Shown: positions 1-6,178, counted from the first letter of the stretch. The stretch is DNA of 6,178 nt from Holophagaceae bacterium UBA706 (GCA_002298155.1 DBME01000248.1:7456-13633), one strand, 5' to 3'. The notes: generated by a model from the letters alone, not told the origin. Translations and numbers: made by a program.

Positions 1-1
1 C

Positions 2-538
2 GGGACCCGCCTCCTGGGCATCGCCCGGGCCTCGGTGCTCCACGGCCTGGACCAGGGCCGGCCCCTGCCCGTGGATCTGGCGGATCTGCCGCCTGAACTG
101 GCGGCGCCCCGGGCCACCTTCGTGACCCTGACCCGGGGCGGGCGCCTGCGGGGCTGCGTGGGCCGGCTCCAGGCGGAGCGGCCCCTGGCGCAGGACGTGG
201 CCGCCAACGCGTACGCCGCGGCCTTCGAGGATTCCCGGTTCCAGCCGCTGGAGCGGGCTGAACTCGCCGGTCTCGGGATCCACGTGGCCCTCCTCACGGC
301 GCCCGAACCCATCCTCTTCACGGGGGAGGCGGATCTCCTGCGCCAGCTGGAGCCGGGCGTGGACGGTCTCGTGCTGGAGGCGGGCCGGCGCCGCGCCACG
401 TTCCTGCCAGCGGTGTGGGCCTCGCTGCCCGAGCCCGCCGACTTCCTCCGCGAGCTCAAGGTCAAGGCGGGCCTGGGCGCGGGGGAGGTGCCCGGACTCA
501 GGGCCTGGCGCTATTTCACGGAGTGCGTGGAGGATTGA
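2..538 (+). CDS. AMMECR1-family protein (AmmeMemoRadiSam system protein A), 5'-truncated
   Basis: This is the C-terminal 178 residues of an AMMECR1-domain protein whose start lies left of the window. The frame is open from base 2. A GTG at 35 could be read as a start, but the residues before it (LLGIARASVL) look like the usual first helix of the family, so it is probably internal. The family signature LRGCVG is encoded at 146-163, compared with LRGCIG in human AMMECR1. The C-terminal part FLRELKVKAGLGAG, followed by an aromatic-rich tail, is also typical. In prokaryotes this family is often encoded with a Memo-like protein and a radical SAM enzyme (AmmeMemoRadiSam); those partners would have to lie upstream, outside the window. 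The biochemical activity is not established. The stop TGA at 536-538 lies inside the 3' end of the opposing DUF1003 gene. Family assignment is confident; the role is unknown. Confidence 0.9.
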   Translation, partial: GTRLLGIARASVLHGLDQGRPLPVDLADLPPELAAPRATFVTLTRGGRLRGCVGRLQAERPLAQDVAANAYAAAFEDSRFQPLERAELAGLGIHVALLTAPEPILFTGEADLLRQLEPGVDGLVLEAGRRRATFLPAVWASLPEPADFLRELKVKAGLGAGEVPGLRAWRYFTECVED

Positions 539-1115
539 GGCGCGCCAGCAGGGTCTCCAGCTTCCGGTCATTCTCGTCCATGCGCTTGAGGAGGTGGTCG
601 ATGCGCTCCGCCAGGGGCGGATCGTCCGCGGCGACCTTGAGGTTCTCGATGCGGGCGATGGCATCCAGGAGCAGCCGGTCCTGGTGGACGAGGTGCTTCA
701 TGATCACCTCGATCTCCTCCTCGGCCTTGCGGTTCACCTGGTAGTCGCTCTCGGCGGTGAGCCGGTCCTTGTGGGCCTGGCGGTTCTGGCTCATCATCAC
801 CACCGGTCCCGTGTAGGCGGCCTGGAAGCTCAGAACGAGGTTCAGGAGGATGAAGGGGTAGGGGTCCCAGGCCTTCAGGAATCCGGGATGCCGGGCCATC
901 ATGTAGGCCAGCCAGACGTTCATGAACAGCCAGAGGCCCAGCAGGATGCTCTGGACGATGATGAAGGGCCAGCTGCCCACGATGGCCGCCACGCCGTCGG
1001 CGACCCGCTGGCCGAAGCTGGTCGAACTTTCCACCACCTCGTTCACGCTGCGCACGGGCGGGTGGTCGTGGCGGTAGAGGGCTGCGGGGCCTTCGGGGTG
1101 CCGGGGTTCGGTCAT
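516..1115 (-). CDS. DUF1003-family inner-membrane protein
   Basis: This is a 199-residue membrane protein of unknown function. Two hydrophobic segments are visible, at about residues 48-72 and 86-107. The second includes the DUF1003 signature DPYPFILLNLVLSFQAA, followed by GPVVMMSQNRQA and the charged KDR...E.DY.VN.KAE stretch. From about residue 125 to 195 the protein is highly charged and helical with spaced leucines, probably a cytoplasmic coiled coil. Length and layout are normal for the family. The ATG at 1115-1113 is supported by a GAAGGAA Shine-Dalgarno at 1127-1121, five bases upstream. Its 3' end overlaps the converging AMMECR1 gene by 23 bp. It lies 86 bp downstream of the DUF4384 gene on the same strand, so it could be a distal operon member or have its own promoter. 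Family call is confident; I know of no established function. Confidence 0.93.
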   Translation of the reverse strand: MTEPRHPEGPAALYRHDHPPVRSVNEVVESSTSFGQRVADGVAAIVGSWPFIIVQSILLGLWLFMNVWLAYMMARHPGFLKAWDPYPFILLNLVLSFQAAYTGPVVMMSQNRQAHKDRLTAESDYQVNRKAEEEIEVIMKHLVHQDRLLLDAIARIENLKVAADDPPLAERIDHLLKRMDENDRKLETLLARLNPPRTP

Positions 1116-1175
1116 GGGGGTTCCTTCGGGCGGCCTGCGGATGGCCGGCCTCCCCCAGGTTTGCCCCAGACCGTC

Positions 1176-1193
1176 CCGGGGTCAATGCCCCGG
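1176..1193 (-). terminator. Short GC hairpin after the DUF4384 gene (possible weak terminator)
   Basis: A perfect 6-bp inverted repeat, ccgggg at 1176-1181 and ccccgg at 1188-1193, with a 6-base loop, lies about 8 bp beyond the DUF4384 stop codon on the minus strand. No T-tract follows it in that direction, so it is not a classical intrinsic terminator. It may be an RNA 3'-end stabiliser or a chance palindrome in GC-rich DNA. If it does not terminate, the DUF1003 gene could be read through from upstream. Confidence 0.25.
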
Positions 1194-1201
1194 ATGGCGT
1201 G

Positions 1202-2755
1202 CTACTTCGCGGCCGCCATGGTGTTCACCACGGCGGTGGCTTCGGCGTACTGGATCTTGGCGGCCTTGAGGGCGATGCCCCGGGTGTGCCCGAGCACCCC
1301 GCCCAGGCTCTCCCGCACTTCCCGCAACCCGTTGGCATCGGGCTTCTGGGCCTCGATCTCGATGGGGGCGGTGGAGGCGATGACCTTCACCAGCTCGGCG
1401 CCGAAGGGCTCCTGCACTTCCAGCTCGAAGGAGTTGTCGTCGGGGGGGAGCTGGTAGAGACGCCCCTTCACGAGATGCCCGTCGGGATGGAAACGGTTGG
1501 GGAAGATCAGCACCTGGGTCCCGTCCACCTGGTGGTAGAGGACCTTCACGTAGCAGTCCATGTTCGCCTTGAGGAACAGGTGGAGCTTGTCGCCCTTGCG
1601 GTAGATGCCGCCCTGGCCGCGGTCCGCCACCACCTTCACCTCGAGGGTCGAGGCCTGAACCTGGGCGTCGCAGATCTCCAGGGCCTTGCGGGCCTCCTGG
1701 TAGTTGTCGGGCACGAGCTTGAGGCCGGCCTTGCGCACGAGAGCCGCCGGCAGGGTCAGGGTGGTGGCGGCCAGCTCGTCGCCGGCGGCGGACACGACCC
1801 GCAGGGTGACCTTCACCTCTTCGCCCAGATCGAAGACCACGCCGCGCACCGCCGCCTGGGAGCGCAGGGCGTCGGCCAGGCTGCCTTCGCCGCCGGCCGC
1901 CACCAGGGCCTCCCGGCCCATGGCCTTGTCCAGGATCCGCACCTGGCCCAGGGCCGCCAGCTGCACGGCCAGCGTCTCCTCCAGGTAGGCGGAGAAGGTC
2001 CCGCAGAAAGGCGAGTCGGCGAAGGTGATGCGGTCCATGAGCACCCGGATGCCCTTGGGCAGGTCCGCGCCCAGGTCCAGGGCGGCCAGGGCCGCGTGGC
2101 GGTCCAGTCCGGGCCTCGTTTCGAGCGCCTTGCGCAGTTCCTGGACGATTTCGGCGGGGCCGGGGCAGGGCGGTTCGGGGGCCTTGGCGCCGGACAGGAC
2201 CGCCTGGATCAGGAGGCCCTCCTCCATGCGTTCGCGGATCTGCCGTGCCCGCGAGAGGCCGGCCACGTCCCCCGTGGTGCGGGCGGCGGTGAACGCTGCG
2301 GCGCATTCCCGGGCCTGGCGGGACAGGCGGTCCTCCAGCAGGGTCAGGGTCCTGGCCTTGTCCAGGAGGGCCAGGGCGTGGGTCACGTTGGTCTTGGCAT
2401 CGCGCCACACCAGGGTCTCCAGGCCTTCCAGCTCCAGGTCCGCATGGGTCTTGACGACGTTCTGGGCGTAGCTGGTCATGTGCTTGTCCACCTGCGTGAC
2501 CCGGCTCGTGTATTCCGAGGTGACCCGGGTGCGGATGGAGGAGGCGAGGACCTCCCGGGCCTGGGCCGAGGCCTGGCGGCGTTGCTCGGCCTCGGTGCCC
2601 GACGGGGAGGACAGGGCATAGCCGGCCAGGAACCGTTCCGGGGGATGGACCGCGGGGTCGGCGCCCTGGCGCTGGACCCAGGCGGGAGGCGCCTCGGCGG
2701 CCAGGGTGAAGGGCGCCGCCAGGAGAAGGGCCAGGATGCCGCGGAGTACGTTCAT
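1202..2755 (-). CDS. Exported DUF4384-domain protein with LPP20/FlgO-like N-terminal half
   Basis: This is a 517-residue protein of unknown function. It starts with a signal peptide (short R5 n-region, hydrophobic LRGILALLLAAPFTLAA, cleavage near residues 19-21). There is no lipobox cysteine, so a soluble periplasmic or secreted protein is likely. Residues about 25-110 (FLAGYALSSPSGTEAEQRRQ and a Ser/Thr/Arg helix) resemble the LPP20 lipoprotein domain, which opens with a 'G.a.......A...A...l...i' pattern. Residues about 235-335 resemble the FlgO/CsgG-like fold, weakly and by eye. Residues about 372-465 are a clear DUF4384 domain: IYRKGDKLHLFLKANMDCY, then DGTQVLIFPN, then a proline-aspartate turn and EPFGAELVKVIAS. 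The ATG at 2755-2753 has a modest GAGG Shine-Dalgarno at 2765-2762, six bases away. It lies 81 bp downstream of the caspase gene, same strand, with no obvious terminator between, so co-transcription is likely. It may bind or present substrates to that protease; this is inference. Confidence 0.85.
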   Translation of the reverse strand: MNVLRGILALLLAAPFTLAAEAPPAWVQRQGADPAVHPPERFLAGYALSSPSGTEAEQRRQASAQAREVLASSIRTRVTSEYTSRVTQVDKHMTSYAQNVVKTHADLELEGLETLVWRDAKTNVTHALALLDKARTLTLLEDRLSRQARECAAAFTAARTTGDVAGLSRARQIRERMEEGLLIQAVLSGAKAPEPPCPGPAEIVQELRKALETRPGLDRHAALAALDLGADLPKGIRVLMDRITFADSPFCGTFSAYLEETLAVQLAALGQVRILDKAMGREALVAAGGEGSLADALRSQAAVRGVVFDLGEEVKVTLRVVSAAGDELAATTLTLPAALVRKAGLKLVPDNYQEARKALEICDAQVQASTLEVKVVADRGQGGIYRKGDKLHLFLKANMDCYVKVLYHQVDGTQVLIFPNRFHPDGHLVKGRLYQLPPDDNSFELEVQEPFGAELVKVIASTAPIEIEAQKPDANGLREVRESLGGVLGHTRGIALKAAKIQYAEATAVVNTMAAAK

Positions 2756-2836
2756 GGGAAGCCTCGCGAGTCGACCGTGATGGGATGTCCAAGGGTAGCG
2801 CGAAGGGCGCCGTCCGGTCAGGGGAAGGGGGCGGGG

Positions 2837-4951
2837 CTACCGGGCCTTCCTGCCGCCCAGCCGCGCCAGGGCTTCCTTCGCCTGCTCGTAGCCCTGGGCC
2901 GCGGCCTTGGCATACCACTCAAGGGCGGCCTTCCGGCTCTTGGTAATGCCTCGGCCCTCTTCACAGGCCCAGCCCATGAGGTACTGGGGAAGGGCCTGAC
3001 CGGAATTGGCGGCCAGGCGGTACCAGGAGAGCATCAGGTTGTCGTCCTGGTCCACGCCCTGGCCCAGTTTGTAGCAGTCCCCCAGGGCGATCTGCCCGTT
3101 GGTGTCGCCCTGTTCGGCGGCCGCCTTGAACCAGCGGGCGGCCTCCACGGCATCCTGGGGCACACCCTGGCCGTCCCGCAGCAGGACGCCCAGGTTCACC
3201 TGGCCCCGGGCGAACCCCTGGTCCGCGGCCTTGCGGTACCAGGCCGCGGCCTCCTTGAGATCCATGGCCACGCCGGTGCCGAAGTTGAGCATGGTGCCCA
3301 GGTTGACCTGCGCCGTAGCATTGCCGGCCTCGGCGCCCTTGCGGTACCACGCCACGGCTTGCCTGGCGTCCTTGGGCACCCCCACCCCGGCCTCATAGAG
3401 CCAGCCCAGGTTGGACATGGCTGGGGCGCATCCCGCCTGGGCGCTCTTGCGGTACCACTCCGCCGCCTTGACGGGATCCCGCTTCACGCCCGTGCCGTTC
3501 TGGTAGAGGATCCCCAGTTCGTTCTGGCCGTCGGCGTCGCCCCCGGCGGCGGCCTTGGCGATCCAGCTGAACCCCGTGGCGGGGTTCATGGCCACGCCTT
3601 CGCCGCGCAGGTAGAGGAGACCGAGGCATTTCTGCGCGGGGTGGTTCCCCAGGTCCGCGGCCTTGCGGTACCAGAGGGCTGCGCCCGCAGCGTCCTGGTC
3701 CTGCCCGATCCCCCTCTCCAGCCGCAGGCCGGTTTCGAGCATGGCCAACTCCCCGCCAGCCTCCGCCGCCATGCGGTAGAACCGGGAAGCCTCGGCCTGG
3801 TTCTGGCGCGGGCCGTCCACCACGTAGTTCATGGCGAGGGCCAGCATCGCGGGAAGGTGTCCCAGCTCGGCGGCGCGGCGGTAGAGGCGGTCGGCACGGT
3901 CCAGATCCACCGGGCGTCCCTCGCCATGCTGGTCGTGGCCGGCCTCCTGGAACAGGGCTTCGGCCGATCCCTCCGGCGTGGCGGGGCCCGTCTCCGGAGG
4001 CTGGAGTTCCGCAAGGCGGGCGGTTGCCAGCTCCACGAAGGCGCCTTTGGGATACTTCGTGAGATAGGCCTGGAACTCCGCGGCGCTGCCGCCGGCCTTG
4101 ACGGTCTCCCAGTAGGCCAGCTCCACGGCCGTGGCCTCGGAGAGGGGCGCCGCTTCCGGCCTCCCCGTGAAGAAGAAGTCCCCCGTGATGGAACTGCTCT
4201 CCCAGGGCACCTGGAGCCCCTGGGAATCGCGCAGGACGGCGCTGCGCACCCGCTTGAAGACGTCCTCCACCTTGGTGCCGGGAACGGCCATCTGGGCCAG
4301 GAGGTGCTGCGTGTAGAGGCCGTTGGCGCCGGTGCCGTCCGCGGCGGTGCGGCCGGGGGACGTGGCGAAGGCGATGTAGGTGCCCGCGGGGGCGTCCATC
4401 TGCGCCAGGCCCTGCTGGGCGCCGCGGGAGCTCCGGGCGAAGGGATTGTTCCGGCAGGCGTCGAGGATGACGATGTTCAGGCGGTTGTGGGCGGTCTCCA
4501 TCTTGGCCAGGACGGCCTCGGCGTCCAGGGTCGTGTAGGCCACCTCGTCCTCGGTGGCCACGTCCGCGTCCACGGGCACCAGGTAGTTGCGCCCCTTCAC
4601 CTGCATGCCATGGCCGGCGAAGTAGAAGAGCCCCACGCCGCCTCCCTGGAGGCCCGTACCGAACTCCCGCAGGGCGGTGAACATCCGCTCCCGGGTGGCG
4701 TTCTCGAGCAGGGTGACCCGGAAGCCGCAGGCGCGCAGGGCCGCGGCCATGGCGGCGGCATCGTTGGGCGGATTGCGCAGGGGCGCGGTGCGGTAGCTCC
4801 CGTTGCCGATGACCAGGGCGAGCCGCGCCTCCGCGGGCGCCGGGGTGGGGCTGGTGAGGCTGATGCCGCGGTCGGGGGGCGTCACGGGGGGGGCCCCGGC
4901 GGAGACGGTGAGGCCGAGGGCGAGGACCGGAAGGATGCGGAAGGACGGCAT
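2837..4951 (-). CDS. Exported caspase-family (peptidase C14) protease with C-terminal Sel1 repeats
   Basis: This 704-residue protein opens with a probable signal peptide (hydrophobic ILPVLALGLTVSAGA, cleavage near residues 18-20) and a Pro/Thr-rich linker. Residues about 42-262 form the caspase p20-like domain: LALVIGNGSY, then PLRNPPNDAAAMAAAL, the catalytic His114 in YFAGHGMQ, the catalytic Cys166 in VILDACRNNPF, and the closing WESSSITGDFFF. Both catalytic residues are present, so an active orthocaspase is expected; the family commonly cleaves after Arg/Lys, though specificity cannot be read here. Residues 280-316 hold a W...EFQAYLTKYPKGAF motif often found after such domains. From about residue 327 to the end come Sel1-type repeats, likely a binding scaffold. 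The ATG at 4951-4949 has AGGTGG four bases upstream; the signal peptide begins directly there, supporting this start. It lies 93 bp after etfA, beyond a strong hairpin, and is probably first in a unit with the DUF4384 gene. Family is certain; target and role are unknown. Confidence 0.93.
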   Translation of the reverse strand: MPSFRILPVLALGLTVSAGAPPVTPPDRGISLTSPTPAPAEARLALVIGNGSYRTAPLRNPPNDAAAMAAALRACGFRVTLLENATRERMFTALREFGTGLQGGGVGLFYFAGHGMQVKGRNYLVPVDADVATEDEVAYTTLDAEAVLAKMETAHNRLNIVILDACRNNPFARSSRGAQQGLAQMDAPAGTYIAFATSPGRTAADGTGANGLYTQHLLAQMAVPGTKVEDVFKRVRSAVLRDSQGLQVPWESSSITGDFFFTGRPEAAPLSEATAVELAYWETVKAGGSAAEFQAYLTKYPKGAFVELATARLAELQPPETGPATPEGSAEALFQEAGHDQHGEGRPVDLDRADRLYRRAAELGHLPAMLALAMNYVVDGPRQNQAEASRFYRMAAEAGGELAMLETGLRLERGIGQDQDAAGAALWYRKAADLGNHPAQKCLGLLYLRGEGVAMNPATGFSWIAKAAAGGDADGQNELGILYQNGTGVKRDPVKAAEWYRKSAQAGCAPAMSNLGWLYEAGVGVPKDARQAVAWYRKGAEAGNATAQVNLGTMLNFGTGVAMDLKEAAAWYRKAADQGFARGQVNLGVLLRDGQGVPQDAVEAARWFKAAAEQGDTNGQIALGDCYKLGQGVDQDDNLMLSWYRLAANSGQALPQYLMGWACEEGRGITKSRKAALEWYAKAAAQGYEQAKEALARLGGRKAR
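2858..3811 (-). repeat. Sel1 repeat array, about nine units of 36 residues (108 bp)
   Basis: Residues 381-698 of the caspase-family protein are tandem Sel1 repeats. Unit boundaries at the recurrent 'G.G' fall at residues 416, 452, 488, 524, 560, 596, 632 and 668, exactly 36 apart with no insertions or deletions. The consensus is roughly V..D...AA.WYRKAAE.G...AQ.NLG.LY..G.G. A less regular unit precedes at about residues 327-380, and the last unit is shortened. At DNA level the same decamer ttgcggtacc (WYRK codons) recurs at 3231, 3339, 3447 and 3663, on a 108-bp grid. Sel1 repeats are TPR-like alpha-alpha hairpins that mediate protein-protein contacts. Confidence 0.92.
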
Positions 4952-4982
4952 GGGACCACCTGCGGGGCGCTTGGGCCGTAAT

Positions 4983-5020
4983 GGAGAACGGGGGATAACC
5001 TGGATTATCCCCCGTTTTCC
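4983..5020 (-). terminator. Strong hairpin downstream of etfA, probable transcription terminator
   Basis: A perfect 12-bp inverted repeat (aacgggggataa at 4987-4998, ttatcccccgtt at 5005-5016) with a 6-base loop lies between etfA and the caspase gene. It extends to 16 positions in the plus-strand RNA (one G-U pair), and to the same length with one A-C mismatch in the minus-strand RNA. It lies 28 bases or more past the etfA stop, where an operon terminator is expected. On the minus strand the tail is only ctccatt, so the U-tract is poor; on the plus strand a TTTT run partly overlaps the stem. The structure is certain and terminator function is likely. A role as a protein-binding dyad or as an mRNA stability element for the caspase transcript is possible. 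Confidence 0.6.
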
Positions 5021-5044
5021 CTCTGCCGGATGCCTTGAATGCCG

Positions 5045-6016
5045 TCAGCGTCCCTTCTTGACAAGCTCCGTGAGCGCCGGAACCAGTTCCAACAGGTCGG
5101 CAACCACCCCGACGCTGGCCGCCTGGAAGATGGGGGCCTTGGGGTTCTTGTTGACGGCGATCATGAAGGGATTGCCCTTGATGCCGCCCAGGTGCTGGAA
5201 GGAGCCGCTGATGCCCAGGGCGAGGTAGACCTTGGGCTTGACGGTCTGGCCCGAGGTGCCCACCTGGCGGGCCTTCTCCAGCCACTTGGCGTCCACGATG
5301 GGGCGGGAGCAGGCCAGGGCGGCGCCCATGGCTTCGGCGAGCTCCTCCACCAGGGGCAGGTTCTCCTGTTCCCCGATGCCACGGCCCACGGAGACGATGA
5401 CGTCCTCGCGGGTGATGTCGATGTCGCCGGCCTCGGCCTGGATGACTTCCACGAAGCGCCGGCGGGGCGTGATCCCCTGGGCGTCGGCGGAGTGGTCCAC
5501 GATGCGTCCCGCGGCGCCTGCGGCGGCGGGCCGGTAGGCTCCGGAGCGCACGGTGAGCACGGCCCCCTTGGAGATGTCGCAGGCCACGTGGGCGCAGACC
5601 TGGCCGTTGAACTCCTGGCGCACGGCGGTGAGGGTCGTCCCGTCGGAGGGCGCGCCGCCGATGAGGTCGGGGGCGTAAGTGGCGCCCAGCTTCACGGAAA
5701 GGCCGGGGCCCAGGTCCATGCCCAGGGTGCTGTGGGGGAGAAGGACCACGGCACCCGCGGGGAGGGCCTTGGTCAGCAGAGGCCGCAGGGCCTCGGCATT
5801 GGGATAGGCTAGGGCCGCGTCGGCGAACTTCCACACCTCGGCGAAGGCGCCGGCGGCCTCCTGGCAGGCGGCATCGAGGGAGGGGCCATTCCCGGCGGTC
5901 AGGGCCACGGGAGAGGAACCAGGGAACAGCTCGGCGGCCGCGGCGGCGAGCTCCAGGGCGGAGTCGTCCAGGTGGCCGTCCTTGTGCGCGACGAGAACGA
6001 AGAGGTTGGCGACCAT
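5045..6016 (-). CDS. etfA: Electron transfer flavoprotein alpha subunit
   Basis: This 323-residue protein is the alpha subunit of the EtfAB heterodimer, which carries electrons between acyl-CoA or other dehydrogenases and the quinone pool (or bifurcates them in some lineages). The N-terminal alpha/beta domain covers residues 1 to about 190. The C-terminal FAD-binding domain shows SVGRGIG (209-215), SRPIVD (237-242), VGTSGQTVKP (252-261), GISGSFQH (268-275), AVNKNPKAPIF (287-297) and VADL (305-308). By eye these match human ETFA FAD contacts including the Arg, Ser-Arg, His and Asn-Lys positions. Two variations stand out: the usual VGQT is VGTS here, and the usual ADYG is ASVG. The start could be GTG at 6019 or ATG at 6016; I prefer ATG, 8 bases after GGGAGGG. 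The etfB stop TGA overlaps it, implying translational coupling. Length is normal for the family. Whether it is bifurcating cannot be decided without the rest of EtfB. Confidence 0.95.
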   Translation of the reverse strand: MVANLFVLVAHKDGHLDDSALELAAAAAELFPGSSPVALTAGNGPSLDAACQEAAGAFAEVWKFADAALAYPNAEALRPLLTKALPAGAVVLLPHSTLGMDLGPGLSVKLGATYAPDLIGGAPSDGTTLTAVRQEFNGQVCAHVACDISKGAVLTVRSGAYRPAAAGAAGRIVDHSADAQGITPRRRFVEVIQAEAGDIDITREDVIVSVGRGIGEQENLPLVEELAEAMGAALACSRPIVDAKWLEKARQVGTSGQTVKPKVYLALGISGSFQHLGGIKGNPFMIAVNKNPKAPIFQAASVGVVADLLELVPALTELVKKGR

Positions 6017-6178
6017 CACTTGAGCCCTCCCTTGGCCTTGAGGAGTTCCAGCAGCTGCGCGGCAAGTTCGGCCGTGCCGCCTTCGAGCATCTCGGCCCCG
6101 GCCCCCGCCGGCGGCACGAAGTAGTCCAGGCGCCTGGCCCGGGCTCCCGCGGCGCCCACGGTCCCGGCGGCCACGCCT
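6016..6178 (-). CDS. etfB: Electron transfer flavoprotein beta subunit, C-terminal fragment
   Basis: An open minus-strand frame enters from the right edge and ends with TGA at 6018-6016. It encodes 53 residues ending in AELAAQLLELLKAKGGLK. The extended arginine/proline stretch (RRLDYFVPPAG) followed by an amphipathic C-terminal helix fits the end of EtfB, whose C-terminal arm wraps around the alpha subunit. Its immediate overlap with the etfA start, in the usual etfB-etfA order, is the strongest argument. The nucleotide-binding body of the subunit lies outside the window, so AMP versus second-FAD binding (non-bifurcating versus bifurcating) cannot be judged. Confidence rests mainly on context plus the tail sequence. 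Confidence 0.85.
   Translation of the reverse strand, partial: GVAAGTVGAAGARARRLDYFVPPAGAGAEMLEGGTAELAAQLLELLKAKGGLK
6025..6031 (-). promoter_or_regulatory. Ribosome binding site of etfA
   Basis: The minus strand reads GGGAGGG here, inside the last codons of etfB. It is 8 bases from the ATG at 6016 and 5 bases from the GTG at 6019, so both starts are usable. The ATG is preferred for codon strength. Either choice overlaps the etfB stop (TGATG or GTGA arrangement), typical of coupled translation. Confidence 0.6.

Noticed and set aside
35..538. GTG at 35 as the true start of the AMMECR1 gene
   Set aside because: The frame continues to the window edge, and the upstream residues fit the family's first helix. 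A start at 35 would remove part of the domain.
2756..2836. A promoter for the DUF4384 gene (TTGGAC-like string on the minus strand)
   Set aside because: No -10-like hexamer lies at suitable spacing, and the 81-bp gap is compatible with an operon.
1182..2918. A 578-codon minus-strand open frame overlapping the DUF4384 gene
   Set aside because: Its translation is Pro/Gly/Arg low complexity and out of frame with the DUF4384 protein, which has a signal peptide and a conserved domain.
3231..3672. Regularly spaced identical decamers as a CRISPR-like or non-coding repeat array
   Set aside because: They are codons for the WYRK motif of in-frame Sel1 repeats, and the intervening sequence codes for the rest of each repeat.
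1199..4981. A 1260-codon open frame on the plus strand antisense to the DUF4384 and caspase genes
   Set aside because: It mirrors the codon phase of the minus-strand genes in very GC-rich DNA, where stop codons are rare. Its translation is low-complexity Gly/Ala/His/Gln/Leu-rich with no recognisable domain, while the opposite strand has clear domains and catalytic motifs.
3393..6065. An 890-codon minus-strand open frame crossing etfA and the caspase gene
   Set aside because: It is a shifted frame over two well-supported genes and is Arg/Pro/Gly-rich, the usual shadow pattern in high-GC sequence.

Overview
The window is very GC-rich with dense coding. It carries housekeeping electron-transfer genes beside envelope-type proteins with signal peptides, which suggests a high-GC Gram-negative bacterium. 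Acidobacteriota (Holophagae/Geothrix-like) or a deltaproteobacterial-type lineage would fit, but this is inference from GC content and gene families; no rRNA or other marker is present.

Layout from left to right. (1) Positions 2-538, plus strand: the 3' part of an AMMECR1-family gene (AmmeMemoRadiSam system protein A), cut by the left edge. (2) Positions 516-1115, minus strand: a two-helix DUF1003 membrane protein that converges on the AMMECR1 gene and overlaps its 3' end by 23 bp. (3) Positions 1202-2755, minus strand: an exported protein with an LPP20/FlgO-like front half and a C-terminal DUF4384 domain. (4) Positions 2837-4951, minus strand: an exported caspase-fold protease (orthocaspase) with an intact His/Cys pair, followed by a regular 36-residue Sel1-repeat array. 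(5) Positions 4983-5020: a strong hairpin with a perfect 12-bp stem. (6) Positions 5045-6016, minus strand: etfA, preceded by the 3' end of etfB (6016-6178), cut by the right edge and overlapping etfA.

Four genes, and the etfB fragment before etfA, read leftward on the minus strand. etfB and etfA form a translationally coupled pair for the two subunits of electron transfer flavoprotein, and the hairpin just after etfA probably ends that unit. The caspase-Sel1 and DUF4384 genes follow, separated by 81 bp with no obvious terminator, so they are probably co-transcribed. From memory of published domain architectures, caspase and DUF4384 domains often sit in one polypeptide, so two adjacent exported proteins look like a split form of that arrangement and are the most interesting part of the window. 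The DUF1003 gene 86 bp further on may be a read-through member or independent. No RNA gene, CRISPR array, insertion sequence or attachment site was seen, and there is no non-coding stretch longer than about 100 bp.
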